Under the pieces are notes generated by a model that saw only the letters and a list, made by a program, of their open reading frames with translations, did not search any database and was not told where the DNA came from. From UBA1664 sp964531715 (GTDB lineage Bacteria; Pseudomonadota; Alphaproteobacteria; Micavibrionales; UBA1664): a stretch of 64,000 nt of DNA. The translations under genes and the position numbers were made by a program. Below are positions 16,385-26,260 of this stretch, in pieces (the first letter of the stretch is position 1; each line of letters opens with the position of its first letter). The DNA lies in the NCBI GenBank assembly GCA_964531715.1, contig CAZHEE010000003.1, positions 1 through 64,000 on the forward strand, given 5' to 3'.

Positions 16385-17089
16385 TTATAATATTTGCCCT
16401 CTGGCGTCAGGGAGAGTTTGATAGCTTGAATGTTGGAGCAGTCGGTGAATGAGGAAATATTCGGTTAATTTTAAACCTTTTTCAATGTCATCTTTCTCTA
16501 AATCTTCACCGCGCATAAATGACGGTATTTCAAGGAGCTTTTCACGATAAGGCTCGGCATGCTCGGCGCAGACTGCGCGGCCGCTTTTCGGTGAAATATG
16601 GGTAAGCTTATCTTGTGTTTTGCAAACCGCGCAGGCACTTAAATCAATGCCATAGCCCATTTCGCGCAAAAAAGCGACTTCCCATAAAATATAGACAGGC
16701 GGCCACTCTTGCGTTTTCAACGTATCAATCAAGGCCAAAGTTCCGCTAAACAAAGCGTTATAATTTTCATGTTCAGGGAGAAACAGGGCAAGTAAACCAC
16801 AGGCCGATTGAAGGGCGGCAATTGCTTTTGGTTCATCGAAAATGGCTGTGACACTGTCACTTTCAAGCTCAAGATTAAAACGCCCAAGCTGCCCCTCGGC
16901 TTTGGATTGCCAATCACAAGTTACACTATTCCCGACCTGAAGCATGCTCCTCAACCGCTTACTGGATTGCGCACCATTGACATAGCCGCCACATTTCCCA
17001 TGATTTTCGGTAAGAAGTGTGACAATCGCCCCCGCCTCGCCATGAGCGCGTAAGGAGAGGATTATGCCTTGATCATTAAAATTATTCAT
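16385..17089 (-). CDS. recO: DNA repair protein RecO
   Basis: RecFOR-pathway mediator that anneals ssDNA and helps load RecA. It has an N-terminal OB fold (DQGIILSLRAHGEAGAIVTL) with HGKCGGYVNGAQSSK. A helical domain with the zinc-binding Cys set follows (CAVCKTQDKLTHISPKSGRA then VCAEH). At 234 residues it is normal. It lies 47 bp before parC on the same strand and diverges from the phosphatase gene over only 14 bp. Confidence 0.94.
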   Translation of the reverse strand: MNNFNDQGIILSLRAHGEAGAIVTLLTENHGKCGGYVNGAQSSKRLRSMLQVGNSVTCDWQSKAEGQLGRFNLELESDSVTAIFDEPKAIAALQSACGLLALFLPEHENYNALFSGTLALIDTLKTQEWPPVYILWEVAFLREMGYGIDLSACAVCKTQDKLTHISPKSGRAVCAEHAEPYREKLLEIPSFMRGEDLEKDDIEKGLKLTEYFLIHRLLQHSSYQTLPDARGQIL

Positions 17090-17103
17090 GGGAATAGTAT
17101 GAC

Positions 17104-17739
17104 ATGAAAAATACTATTCCTAAAAAACCTTTCTACTATATTCGCCATGGCGAGTCCGAATGGAATGTTCTCAATAAATTTGCCGGTGGGCAGGTTGATA
17201 CACCACTTACCCAAAATGGTAGAGAGCAAGCATTAGCGGCCAGAGATATTTTTGAAAATTTGCTACCCAAGCCAACTCATATTATTCATTCAACTTTGTC
17301 ACGGGCGGCAGATACGGCAAAAATCCTAAATACAAAAACACATTATCCTATGATATCCGAATATGACTTACGCGAAGTTGATGCCGGTGATTGGGAGGGT
17401 ATTGAAAATCGTGAGGCACGACAACGATGGCTTAATGGTTTATCACCTAGAACTGGGGAGAATATGGATATGCTTGCCATCAGAATGAATAACGTTTTTA
17501 CAAAGATTCTATCTAATACTGATTATATTGTTCCTTTTATCGCGGCGCATGGTCGATTGCTAAGCGGCCTTGATCATTTGTTCGGAATAAAGCCACGTTC
17601 ACTTCAAATTGATAACTGTGCTATTTTACATTTCCATCCATCTATAGATATTAATAGGCTTTATCCTTTTGATGTTCATGAAATAGAACTTAAAAATGGG
17701 GAAATTCATAAAGAACTCACCTTTTGGTCGCAAGCATAA
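17104..17739 (+). CDS. Histidine phosphatase (phosphoglycerate mutase-like) family protein
   Basis: 211 residues. The phosphohistidine motif YIRHGESEWNVLNKFAG is at residues 12-28. The second arginine is in STLSRAADTA, the acid residue region in REVDAGDWEG, and the second His in PFIAAHGRLLSG. Substrate is not predictable: the short length and unusual inserts argue against GpmA, and phosphatase activity is more likely than mutase. It appears slightly more AT-rich than its neighbours. Confidence 0.88.
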   Translation: MKNTIPKKPFYYIRHGESEWNVLNKFAGGQVDTPLTQNGREQALAARDIFENLLPKPTHIIHSTLSRAADTAKILNTKTHYPMISEYDLREVDAGDWEGIENREARQRWLNGLSPRTGENMDMLAIRMNNVFTKILSNTDYIVPFIAAHGRLLSGLDHLFGIKPRSLQIDNCAILHFHPSIDINRLYPFDVHEIELKNGEIHKELTFWSQA

Positions 17740-17758
17740 TAATGACAGAATAATTTTC

Positions 17759-18316
17759 CTAGCTCGTCCAGCTACGCACATCACCCGTATCTACATGGAT
17801 GAAGCCACTGCGCGGATAATAACCGACCCCACCGACACGAAGAGCGCGGGCGGTATTCCGAACCTTTGACAAAGATGAGCCGGGAACGCGAATATCGGCG
17901 GCCTGCCCTTTGAGATGATACGATTTCTTTGCAACGCCATTACCGTTACGGCGGAGCATTTTATTTGTTTTCGGTGAGCGATAACCTGACAATATCTGCA
18001 AACCCTCGGCACAATTACAATCGCTTTGTATTCTGGCGAGAGTATCAATCAACGCAGGGTCAATCGGATGGATGTCACCCGTCCGATGGTCGCGCATCAC
18101 GCGATTAATCTTACGAAAAGCGGAGGGCACATAATAACTGCCAATTCTATAAACGCCCTGGAACTTTTCACCCGTATGCGCATTTGTAAAGGAAACCTCA
18201 TAGCCGATTGTTTGGCGAGCTTGTGCAGGAATGGCCTTATATAGCCCTGTTGCGGCGAAGGCGAGGCCTGCCAATGAATATTTAACGAATGTTCTGCGTG
18301 TTGTGTCTAAAGTCAT
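17759..18316 (-). CDS. YcbK/DUF882-type M15 peptidase with Tat signal
   Basis: 185 residues. The N-terminus TTRRTFVKYSLAGLAFAATG is a twin-arginine signal, so the protein is exported folded. The catalytic domain shows ILSGYRSPKTNKML, SYHLKGQAADIRV (zinc His and Asp) and GFIHVDTGDVRSW (second His), all zinc ligands of the M15 fold. A role in murein peptide trimming is likely. It follows the L,D-transpeptidase gene in the same direction, the usual ycbB-ycbK pairing. Confidence 0.93.
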   Translation of the reverse strand: MTLDTTRRTFVKYSLAGLAFAATGLYKAIPAQARQTIGYEVSFTNAHTGEKFQGVYRIGSYYVPSAFRKINRVMRDHRTGDIHPIDPALIDTLARIQSDCNCAEGLQILSGYRSPKTNKMLRRNGNGVAKKSYHLKGQAADIRVPGSSLSKVRNTARALRVGGVGYYPRSGFIHVDTGDVRSWTS

Positions 18317-18378
18317 GAGATTTTGTATTAGTTGATTTTATTTATTTTTTGATTCTTATAAATAATTACATAGAAAAG

Positions 18379-19680
18379 TTAATTAAAATTAAAATTTTGA
18401 GTGTTGGTTTCAGTATAGCTGTCCCTTTTTTTATAGTCAAAGGATGAATAGTCAACCCCTAAATCCAAATCATAAATATCATGTCCTAAGATAAGGTCGC
18501 CTTCCTCATTTAACCATGCGGTTTTATAATCAAAATAAACAGGGATCGAACGGGTTGCCCTCACATTGCGTGTCTCGCCTGATTCTATCACGTCATTAAG
18601 CCTCTCAGTTGTCCATTGCTCATCATCCTTAAGCAAGAATAATGCCAGTTTTTGAGGATCGGATATTCTGACACACCCCGAGCTATAAGCCCTTTGGTCA
18701 CGGTCGAATAAATATTTTTGATTCGTGTCGTGTAAATAAATATCATATTGATTATTCATTAAAAAGCGATACCGACCGAGCGGATTATTATCGCCCGCAA
18801 GCTTATAAAAACGCATTGCGCGAATGGCATTGTCTGGCAGGAAATGCCAATCTATCGTCATCGGGTCAATCGGCTGGGCATCCCTATCCCAACTGCTGTA
18901 AATCAATATCCCCTGATCACTGACCCATTCAGGGTTTTGACGAAGTTTCGGAATATAATCTTCCGATTTGATTGTCGGCGGCAATGTCCAACCCGGGTTA
19001 AGCCGCACGCCCGTCATCATCGTTTTAAAACGATTGGTGCTCCGCGCCTTTGTTCCGACAACAACAGGCATTTCCATCACAACTTTATTATCCTCGTAAG
19101 CGGTGAGCCAATAACGTGCAATATCAACCTCAATGCGGAGCGGCGGACGATTTTGAAAATTATCACTTTTTAACCTGACAAGATTTCTCAAAATTTGTTT
19201 GCGGTCATCTTCCAGTGTGTGGTTTAAAACTTCAAGCGTCTGAGGCCCTATCACGCCATCACTTTTTAAACCTTTTTCAGCCTGAAAAGCCTTCACTGCA
19301 TCCTCTAGTTGTGTATCGAAATATTCGGGATTATCATGAATAATGTCATAAGTGAAATAGCTATCAAGACGCTCTCGCAATCGGACATTATTGGGATGGA
19401 TGAAGCCTTGCCGAACAGTTTTTTCCGGAAAAGTTATCGGCTCTTTCACATCTTCAGGCTTACGGTCAGCCATTTGTTTATCAAGCTTATGAAGCTTTTC
19501 AAGCAATGCTTTTTGAAGAGATGCGTAGGCTTGGACACCTGTTTCAATTTCCTCTTCACTTATGATGTCAATTTCGTTTTGAATATCTTGAATGTCGTCG
19601 GGCAATACCGATTCTTGTGCATGGATTTCCGCGCCAAAAGACAAGCTCAAAACAATGATAAATAAAATAAAAAAGCGCAT
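18379..19680 (-). CDS. YcbB-type L,D-transpeptidase
   Basis: Periplasmic enzyme that forms 3-3 peptidoglycan cross-links. The start MRFFILFIIVLSLSFGAEIH (19680) is chosen because it gives a clean signal peptide and clears the upstream gene; that makes 433 residues. A peptidoglycan-binding repeat (DAVKAFQAEKGLKSDGVIGP) precedes the YkuD catalytic domain. The catalytic Cys lies in YSSGCVRISDP, with its upstream His in IYLHDTNQKYLF. Family length is somewhat longer in enterobacteria. Confidence 0.93.
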   Translation of the reverse strand: MRFFILFIIVLSLSFGAEIHAQESVLPDDIQDIQNEIDIISEEEIETGVQAYASLQKALLEKLHKLDKQMADRKPEDVKEPITFPEKTVRQGFIHPNNVRLRERLDSYFTYDIIHDNPEYFDTQLEDAVKAFQAEKGLKSDGVIGPQTLEVLNHTLEDDRKQILRNLVRLKSDNFQNRPPLRIEVDIARYWLTAYEDNKVVMEMPVVVGTKARSTNRFKTMMTGVRLNPGWTLPPTIKSEDYIPKLRQNPEWVSDQGILIYSSWDRDAQPIDPMTIDWHFLPDNAIRAMRFYKLAGDNNPLGRYRFLMNNQYDIYLHDTNQKYLFDRDQRAYSSGCVRISDPQKLALFLLKDDEQWTTERLNDVIESGETRNVRATRSIPVYFDYKTAWLNEEGDLILGHDIYDLDLGVDYSSFDYKKRDSYTETNTQNFNFN

Positions 19681-19687
19681 AAAAAGC

Positions 19688-20296
19688 CTAAAAATCCTGT
19701 TTATTGCGGCGGATATTCCGCGCACGGTCTATGGCTTTTCTAAACTCAACAGGTTCTTCAATCAAGGGTAGATTGACCTCTCCCACCCCCATGCCACGCG
19801 CACTGACCCGACCGAAACCAAGCATTCTGCCCAAAATCCCTTGGAACACATCAACGCCTTCAATACGGTCAACGCTGATTTCCTCTACAAAGCGAGAAAT
19901 AAGCCCGCGCTTTAAAACCAATCGCTCGGATGTCAAACAAATTTCGGTTGTTGCCTTAATCACCATTTTTTGAACAAAAAACAGCAAGCCGATAATAAAC
20001 ACACCGAAAGCAACAAGCTTAACCACCAAATGACTGGATGTGAAGGCCGCCTGGAAACCGCCCAAGGCTTTGACCGACTCATCCCATGCCATGCTTTTAA
20101 GATTATCAGGAACGCCTGCAAAATTGGCCTTCATGAACTCATTCACTTCATAATAATATCCGCCATAAAGTATGCCCACCATGGCAAGCGTACCAAAAAC
20201 AAGCCACATTGCCGCGCCAAATGTATACCACCAGTGGAAATGCCCGACACGGACAATTTCTTCATCAGGGTTTAGCGATTGTTGAATATATAGCAT
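19688..20296 (-). CDS. PH-domain (bPH2/YdbT-type) membrane protein
   Basis: 202 residues. Two hydrophobic segments (about 25-48 and 90-112) are followed by a bacterial PH-like domain with ATTEICLTSERLVLKRGLIS, SVDRIEGVDVFQGILGRMLG and FGRVSARGMG. Function of the family is unknown. It lies between pfkA and the transpeptidase, 7 bp before the latter, so it may be cotranscribed with the cell-wall genes. Confidence 0.88.
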   Translation of the reverse strand: MLYIQQSLNPDEEIVRVGHFHWWYTFGAAMWLVFGTLAMVGILYGGYYYEVNEFMKANFAGVPDNLKSMAWDESVKALGGFQAAFTSSHLVVKLVAFGVFIIGLLFFVQKMVIKATTEICLTSERLVLKRGLISRFVEEISVDRIEGVDVFQGILGRMLGFGRVSARGMGVGEVNLPLIEEPVEFRKAIDRARNIRRNKQDF

Positions 20297-20320
20297 GAAT
20301 ACTATCCTAAAGCCTTTTCA

Positions 20321-21397
20321 TTAATCGCCGAGGCAAATGCCAAGCCCGCGAGCCGTGTGAATAAGGTCACCCTTCACATCCACCTCTTGATAATCGGCAA
20401 TCGCATCCTCAATCGCAACATCAATGACTGAGCGATTTTGCCATGCTACCATGCGCCCGTATTTTTCTTCCTTAATCAGGTCAACCGCCTTCACGCCAAA
20501 GGCTTGCGCAATGACACGGTCTGTAAAAGTCGGCTGAGCCCCGCGCTGCATATGCCCAAGGACAGTGACGCGCGTTTCCGACCCCGTAGCCTCGGCAATT
20601 TTTTCACCCAGATAATCACCAATCCCGCCAAGGCGTTTTTGACCGTCAGAAAATTCTTTTTGAAGCGTTTCGCCATTCACATCCTTCACGGCCTCGGAAA
20701 CGATAACCAGCCCGAAATTACGCCCACTATCCTTTACGGCCTTAATCTTTGCCGCAATCGAATCCATATTATAGGGAATTTCAGGGATGAGAATCACATC
20801 CGCACCGCCCGCTATTCCTGCATTGAGTGCGATATGACCCGCATCACGCCCCATCACTTCCAAAATCATGACACGGTCATGGCTTGCCGCTGTCGGTTGG
20901 AGCCTGTCTAACGCCTCAGTTGCAACCATGACGGCCGTGTCAAACCCGACCGATACCTCGGTACAGCCCAAATCATTATCGATTGTTTTCGGAACGCCGA
21001 CCATGTTGAAACCACCCCGATCGGCCAGTTTTTTCAAAATAGCAAAGCTTCCGTCGCCGCCAATGCCGATAACGGCATCAAGCCCAAGCTGATTAATCCC
21101 CTTGATAATATCATCGGACAAATCGCGTGGCTGACCATCTTCAGTCGGGAAGGCGAAGGGATTACCCTTATTCATCGTGCCGAGAATTGTGCCCCCCATG
21201 CGGAGAATCGTTCCGTCAAAATCCTGAGGTTTTAACTGACGCACTCGTGGCGGATCATAGAGAAGCCCATGCGTTCCGTTTAAAAGACCGATAACCTCCC
21301 AGCCTAGCCGATCCGCATAATGGACAACCGCGCGTATAACCGCATTAAGTCCCGCACAGTCGCCACCACTTGTTAAAATTCCGATTTTCTTGCTCAT
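20321..21397 (-). CDS. pfkA: 6-phosphofructokinase
   Basis: Phosphorylates fructose 6-phosphate in glycolysis. The 358-residue protein shows GGDCAGLNAVIRAVV (phosphate donor site), GIGGDGSFAI and VGVPKTIDNDLGCTEVSVGF, then MGRDAGHIAL. In the family numbering this is Gly at 104 (ATP type) with Lys at 124 (PKTIDND), the combination of group III ATP enzymes; a pyrophosphate-dependent enzyme would have GGDD. Phosphofructokinase is not universal in alphaproteobacteria, so it implies a working Embden-Meyerhof route. Confidence 0.94.
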   Translation of the reverse strand: MSKKIGILTSGGDCAGLNAVIRAVVHYADRLGWEVIGLLNGTHGLLYDPPRVRQLKPQDFDGTILRMGGTILGTMNKGNPFAFPTEDGQPRDLSDDIIKGINQLGLDAVIGIGGDGSFAILKKLADRGGFNMVGVPKTIDNDLGCTEVSVGFDTAVMVATEALDRLQPTAASHDRVMILEVMGRDAGHIALNAGIAGGADVILIPEIPYNMDSIAAKIKAVKDSGRNFGLVIVSEAVKDVNGETLQKEFSDGQKRLGGIGDYLGEKIAEATGSETRVTVLGHMQRGAQPTFTDRVIAQAFGVKAVDLIKEEKYGRMVAWQNRSVIDVAIEDAIADYQEVDVKGDLIHTARGLGICLGD

Positions 21398-21483
21398 CCC
21401 TTATGATAGCGAAAAGAAATAACTTAAAAAAGGGGCTTTCTTTTGTTATAGTCCTTTCATTAACATTTTATTTTAAGGCTGAA

Positions 21484-21690
21484 ATGGACAGTGAATATGA
21501 AGAGGAATTGCGGGCAAGGCTTGCAATTTTACAGGAAGAGCATCGCGATTTGGATGAGGTTATCTCGAAATTGATGACCACCCCACCTGTCGATTTTATT
21601 CAGCTTCAGCGTTTGAAAAAGCGGAAATTATCGCTTAAAGATGAAATCCAAAAGCTCGAAAGCGAGCTTATTCCTGATATTATAGCTTAA
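21484..21690 (+). CDS. YdcH/DUF465-family small coiled-coil protein
   Basis: 68 residues, starting at MDSEYEEELRARLAIL; the frame is open further upstream but that part overlaps the pfkA start and is not conserved. The LQEEHRDLDEVISKLM block, then QLQRLKKRKLSLKDEIQKLE, is diagnostic of DUF465. The protein is a helical hairpin of unknown role. Confidence 0.88.
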   Translation: MDSEYEEELRARLAILQEEHRDLDEVISKLMTTPPVDFIQLQRLKKRKLSLKDEIQKLESELIPDIIA

Positions 21691-21840
21691 ATTTTTAACC
21701 ATAGATTAACACGAATTAACACAAATTTAGTTTTATCGTCATTCACTTTTTTTGAAAGAGTAAGACATGACAAAAATCTATTTTCAACTCTCGCAAAAAT
21801 TAATATTCGTGTATATTTGTGTCCATTCGTAGTGAAAAAC
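21691..21840. repeat. Inverted repeat pair between the DUF465 gene and fumC
   Basis: ATAGATTAACACGAATTAAC near 21701 is mirrored by an ATTCGTGTATATTTGTGTCC stretch near 21805, forming the ends of a unit of about 150 bp. No gene lies inside it. The right end abuts the fumC ribosome binding site. Confidence 0.65.
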
Positions 21841-21852
21841 AAAGGACAAAAC

Positions 21853-23247
21853 ATGACCAGAACACGTATTGAAACCGATTCACTTGGCGAAGTTGACGTT
21901 CCCGCCGATAAATATTGGGGCGCGCAGACCCAACGCTCGCTTGAAAATTTCAAAATCGGTGGCGAGCGCATGCCTGCCCCTCTTATCCATGCGCTTGGGA
22001 TTGTTAAAAAAGCGGCGGCGCAGGCTAATAAAGATTTAGGCGTGCTTGACCCTAAACTCTCGGACGCAATTCAATTCGCCGCGGATGAAGTGATTGACGG
22101 CAGTCTTGCCGATCATTTTCCGTTAGTTGTCTGGCAAACCGGCTCAGGCACACAATCCAACATGAATACAAATGAAGTCATCGCCAACCGCGCGATAGAT
22201 TTGCTTGGTGGAGAAATCGGGTCAAAATCACCTGTCCACCCGAACGATCATGTGAATATGGGGCAGTCCTCGAATGACACATTTCCGACCGCCATGCATA
22301 TCGCGTGCGGAGAGCAAATTCATCATGAGCTAATCCCCTCACTTGAGCATTTCCATCAAAATCTTAAAGATAAATCACAAGTCTTTGATAAAATTGTGAA
22401 AATTGGTCGCACACATATGATGGATGCAACACCTTTGACTTTAGGACAAGAGTTCTCAGGCTATGCCAAACAAATCGAATACGGCATTGAGCGCATCAAG
22501 GCAACCTTGCCGCGTATCATGCAACTCGCCCAAGGCGGTACGGCGGTTGGCACAGGCATAAACAGTATCAAAGGATTTGATAGTGCCTTTGCTAATAAAG
22601 TCTCCGTCATCACCGACTTACCGTTCGTGACAGCCGAAAACAAATTCGAAGCCCTTGCCGCGCATGATGCGCTGGTTGAGCTTTCAGGCGCACTCAATAC
22701 TATCGCCGCAAGCATCATGAAAATTGCCAATGATATTCGCTTGCTCGGCTCCGGCCCACGATGCGGTATCGGTGAAATTGCGCTTCCTGCAAATGAGCCC
22801 GGTTCCTCAATTATGCCTGGCAAAGTCAACCCGACACAGTGCGAGGCAATCACGCAAGTGTGTGCGCAAGTTATGGGAAACCATGTCGCGGTCACGGTGG
22901 CAGGCTCAAACGGTCATTTTGAACTTAATGTTTTTAAACCTGTCATGATTTATAACGTCTTGCAATCCATACGATTAATTTCCGATTCCACGCGAAGCTT
23001 CACCGATAATTGCGTAATCGGCATTGAGGCGAATACTGACCGTATTCAAAAGCTCATGAATGAAAGCCTAATGCTTGTCACTGCGCTAAACCCTCATATC
23101 GGGTATGATAATGCCGCAAAAATTGCGAAAAAAGCCCATGCGGAGGGCACGACATTAAAACAGGCTGGCTTTGAGCTTGAGCTTATCACTGAACAGCAAT
23201 TTGCTGAATGGATTAAACCGGAGGATATGATCAAACCGAAAGGTTAG
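21853..23247 (+). CDS. fumC: Class II fumarate hydratase
   Basis: Hydrates fumarate to L-malate in the TCA cycle; an iron-independent homotetramer. The start MTRTRIETDSLGEV is preferred because AAAGGA lies 7-12 nt before it; upstream codons belong to the repeat. The 464-residue protein has the signature GSSIMPGKVNPTQCEA (about 318-333), TGSGTQSNMNTNEV, and PVHPNDHVNMGQSSND. The stop overlaps the convergent nuoH stop. Confidence 0.97.
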   Translation: MTRTRIETDSLGEVDVPADKYWGAQTQRSLENFKIGGERMPAPLIHALGIVKKAAAQANKDLGVLDPKLSDAIQFAADEVIDGSLADHFPLVVWQTGSGTQSNMNTNEVIANRAIDLLGGEIGSKSPVHPNDHVNMGQSSNDTFPTAMHIACGEQIHHELIPSLEHFHQNLKDKSQVFDKIVKIGRTHMMDATPLTLGQEFSGYAKQIEYGIERIKATLPRIMQLAQGGTAVGTGINSIKGFDSAFANKVSVITDLPFVTAENKFEALAAHDALVELSGALNTIAASIMKIANDIRLLGSGPRCGIGEIALPANEPGSSIMPGKVNPTQCEAITQVCAQVMGNHVAVTVAGSNGHFELNVFKPVMIYNVLQSIRLISDSTRSFTDNCVIGIEANTDRIQKLMNESLMLVTALNPHIGYDNAAKIAKKAHAEGTTLKQAGFELELITEQQFAEWIKPEDMIKPKG

Positions 23248-24254
23248 CCAGGGAACGCATTGAGGTAGACGACTAAACCTGAAATCAAAATAACCCATAA
23301 TAATGTGAAGGGCAGGAAGATTTTCCAGCCCAGACGCATCAGCTGGTCATAACGGTAACGCGGAAGGCTCGCTCTCACCCAGATAAAGAAGAACAAAATC
23401 ATCGCGGTTTTTAGCCCGAACCAGACTATGCCCGGAATGACGCTCAGTGCCTCAATCCCGAAGGGCGGTAACCATCCTCCCATAAACAGAATAACGCCCA
23501 TCGCCGACATCATGATCATATTGGCATATTCCCCAAGGAAGAATAACGCGAAGGCCATACCTGAATATTCAACCATAAAACCGCCGGAGAGCTCAGATTC
23601 GCCTTCGGGCAGGTCAAATGGTGCTCGATTGGTTTCCGCCAAAATAGAGACTAAAAACACGATAAACATAGGGAACAGCAGGACATTCATCCACCATTCG
23701 CGGGGCGTGGTTACAATCTCAGTCAGATTTAAAGTTCCGACACAGAGCAACACACAGACAATCACCAACCCCATCGAAACCTCATAGGAAATCATCTGCG
23801 CCGCACTGCGCATGCCGCCGAGAAAAGCATAGCGGGAATTTGATGCCCATCCTGCCATTAAGACACCGTAAACGCCGACGGATGAGACCGCAAACAAATA
23901 TAAAATTCCGACATTAATATTGGCAATGACCCAGCCTTCATTGACGGGCACAACCGCCCAGGCAATAAGGGATAGAAACAGCGTTAACATCGGTGCCAGA
24001 ATAAATACGGGACCGTGCGCCCGTGACGGCACAATAATTTCTTTTGAAAAAAGCTTGAGCGCATCAGCAAAGGGCTGAAGCAAGCCAAACGGCCCGACAG
24101 TTGCCGGCCCATGACGGAGTTGCATGGCACCCATAACTTTCCGCTCGGCATATATCATATAGGCCACGCAAATTAATATCGGCACAAGCAATGCCATGAT
24201 TTGCAAGATTATCAAAAGTAAAGGCCAACCGTAATTTGCGAAAAACTCAATCAT
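23244..24254 (-). CDS. nuoH: NADH-quinone oxidoreductase subunit H
   Basis: Membrane subunit that, with NuoB and NuoD, lines the quinone site of complex I. The start MIEFFANYGWPLLLII (24254) overlaps the nuoG stop by 4 bp and gives 336 residues, the usual length. Conserved blocks AERKVMGAMQLRHGPATVGP, ETNRAPFDLPEGESELSGGF and EYSGMAFALFFLGEY are present, with eight or so membrane segments. Confidence 0.97.
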   Translation of the reverse strand: MIEFFANYGWPLLLIILQIMALLVPILICVAYMIYAERKVMGAMQLRHGPATVGPFGLLQPFADALKLFSKEIIVPSRAHGPVFILAPMLTLFLSLIAWAVVPVNEGWVIANINVGILYLFAVSSVGVYGVLMAGWASNSRYAFLGGMRSAAQMISYEVSMGLVIVCVLLCVGTLNLTEIVTTPREWWMNVLLFPMFIVFLVSILAETNRAPFDLPEGESELSGGFMVEYSGMAFALFFLGEYANMIMMSAMGVILFMGGWLPPFGIEALSVIPGIVWFGLKTAMILFFFIWVRASLPRYRYDQLMRLGWKIFLPFTLLWVILISGLVVYLNAFPG

Positions 24255-26260
24255 GCCGCGATCCTTTTGACCTTGCCGGTGAAGGTCTCTACGCAATCCG
24301 CCATTGTATCGGATGCCCGTGTGATTGGGCAGGTCTGATAGAAATTATCCAAAGCAGTTTTAAATTTTGTTGCCGCAAGCTTGCCTTTAGCCTCACTTTG
24401 TTGAGGCTCAACACTTAATCTTTCACCTAGCTCTGGCAGGTTTTTCATACCTTCACGTACATAAAAAAGCGATTGAAAGCCCAAATCAAAACCGCAAGAT
24501 TGTGCAAGTAAGGAAATAATTTTCCAGTCCTCTTGAGCCTCCCCGGGTGCGCTAACGGCTTTTCGCGCCTGTTGCAACCGCCCTTCCATATTCATGTAAA
24601 GCGCATCCTTCTCAGTATAGGCACACCCGGGTAAAATCACATCAGCACGATGCGCACCGATATCACCATGATGCCCCTGATATATCACGAACGCATCCTC
24701 GGCGATATTTTGAACCATTGGCGTATCAACGCCCAGCAAATACACAAGGCTTTTATCTTTCAAAGATAACGGTTTAGACGTATTTCCATATCCCAAAGTT
24801 AAAGCACCGACACGCCCTGCTGAAGTATGCAACATGCTATATTCTGCGCCGAATTTATCGGCCAGTTGCATAGCAAGCCCTTGTAAAGCCGCCCCATCCT
24901 TTCTGGTTGTCGTACCCGAGCCTAGAATAATATGCGCATTTTTTGAGTTTTTTAAAATTTTTGCGAATCCGTTTCTGGCTTTCAGAAGTTTTTCAATATA
25001 GTCCGGCTTATCACCGAGATGCTCGTAAGGATAATTCAGGTCGCATGGTGCACCGATAAGGCCGGTTTTAGTCTTTCTTTCGCGATAGCCTTTAAGAATG
25101 CGCGCATTAACGAGGGCGGCCTCATGCCTAGGGTTTATACCGATAAGGAGAACAGCATCAGCATTTTCGAGGCTTGCAATACCGCTATTAAAAAGATAGC
25201 CGTAAGGGTTTGAGCCATCAAAATTCTCGCCATCAACGCGGCATTCTAGATTGGTCGAACCAATCGCACTCATGAAATTCTTGAGAGCCTGCGCCGATTC
25301 CATATCAACCAGGTTGCCTGCCAAAGCGGCAATTTGACCGGGCTGAGTGGTTTTGATTTTATCTGCAATAACTTTAAAAGCCTCTTCCCAAGTGGCTTGT
25401 TCAAGTTTCTGTGTTTCAGGATTGCGAACCCATGGACGGTCAAGGCGGCGTTTCGACAAACCGTCATAGGAAAAACGTGCTTTATCCGAAATCCATTCCT
25501 CATTCACATCTTCATTGAGGCGCGGGACAATGCGCATAATTGCACGCCCGCGCGTATCAACTCGGATGTTCGAGCCGACAGCATCAAGCACATCAATTGT
25601 TTCTGTCTTTTTTAACTCCCATGGGCGGGCGATAAAAGCGTAAGGCTTCGAAGTCAAGGCACCGACGGGGCAGACATCAATCAAATTGCCTGATAACTCG
25701 CTCGCAACAGCCTTTTCAACATAGGTGCCGATTTCAACATCCTCACCCCGATTCATCAGGCCAAGCGAATCAACGCCTGCAATTTCTTCACCAAAACGGA
25801 TACAGCGCGTACATTGAATGCAGCGTGTCATGACTGTTTTGACAAGAGGCCCCAGCTCTTTATCATGAACCGCGCGTTTCGCCTCACTGTAGCGAGAACG
25901 ATCGTAACCATAGCCGACGGCTTGATCCTGCAAGTCACATTCGCCGCCCTGATCACAAATCGGGCAATCAAGCGGATGATTGATGAGCAAAAATTCCATC
26001 ACGGATTTACGCGCGCGATGCACCATCTCGCTGTCTGTTTCAACCTCCATGCCCTCGGCACAAGCCATAGCGCAAGATGCCACAGGCTTTGGCGGGCCGC
26101 CCTTAACCTCAACCAAACACATACGGCAATTGGCCGGTACGGATAATTTATCGTGATAACAGAAACGCGGAATTTCAACACCGATTTGATCCGCCGCCTG
26201 AATAATTGACGTACCCTGTTCGACTTCGGTTTCAATTCCGTTAATTGTAAGTTTTGGCAT
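24251..26260 (-). CDS. nuoG: NADH-quinone oxidoreductase subunit G
   Basis: Peripheral-arm iron-sulfur subunit of complex I. The 669-residue protein opens with a 2Fe-2S ferredoxin domain (PRFCYHDKLSVPANCRMCLV). A His-Cys cluster motif (HPLDCPICDQGGECDLQDQA) follows, then a 4Fe-4S binding region (TRCIQCTRCIRFGEEIAG). The molybdopterin-oxidoreductase-like domain covers the rest. The nuo operon usually continues upstream with nuoF and downstream with nuoI; here only the G-H pair is present, with a DUF805 gene upstream. Confidence 0.96.
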   Translation of the reverse strand: MPKLTINGIETEVEQGTSIIQAADQIGVEIPRFCYHDKLSVPANCRMCLVEVKGGPPKPVASCAMACAEGMEVETDSEMVHRARKSVMEFLLINHPLDCPICDQGGECDLQDQAVGYGYDRSRYSEAKRAVHDKELGPLVKTVMTRCIQCTRCIRFGEEIAGVDSLGLMNRGEDVEIGTYVEKAVASELSGNLIDVCPVGALTSKPYAFIARPWELKKTETIDVLDAVGSNIRVDTRGRAIMRIVPRLNEDVNEEWISDKARFSYDGLSKRRLDRPWVRNPETQKLEQATWEEAFKVIADKIKTTQPGQIAALAGNLVDMESAQALKNFMSAIGSTNLECRVDGENFDGSNPYGYLFNSGIASLENADAVLLIGINPRHEAALVNARILKGYRERKTKTGLIGAPCDLNYPYEHLGDKPDYIEKLLKARNGFAKILKNSKNAHIILGSGTTTRKDGAALQGLAMQLADKFGAEYSMLHTSAGRVGALTLGYGNTSKPLSLKDKSLVYLLGVDTPMVQNIAEDAFVIYQGHHGDIGAHRADVILPGCAYTEKDALYMNMEGRLQQARKAVSAPGEAQEDWKIISLLAQSCGFDLGFQSLFYVREGMKNLPELGERLSVEPQQSEAKGKLAATKFKTALDNFYQTCPITRASDTMADCVETFTGKVKRIAA

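Noticed and set aside
21817..21852. Longer FumC N-terminus
   Set aside because: The extra codons are part of a repeat, and a proper Shine-Dalgarno precedes the internal ATG.
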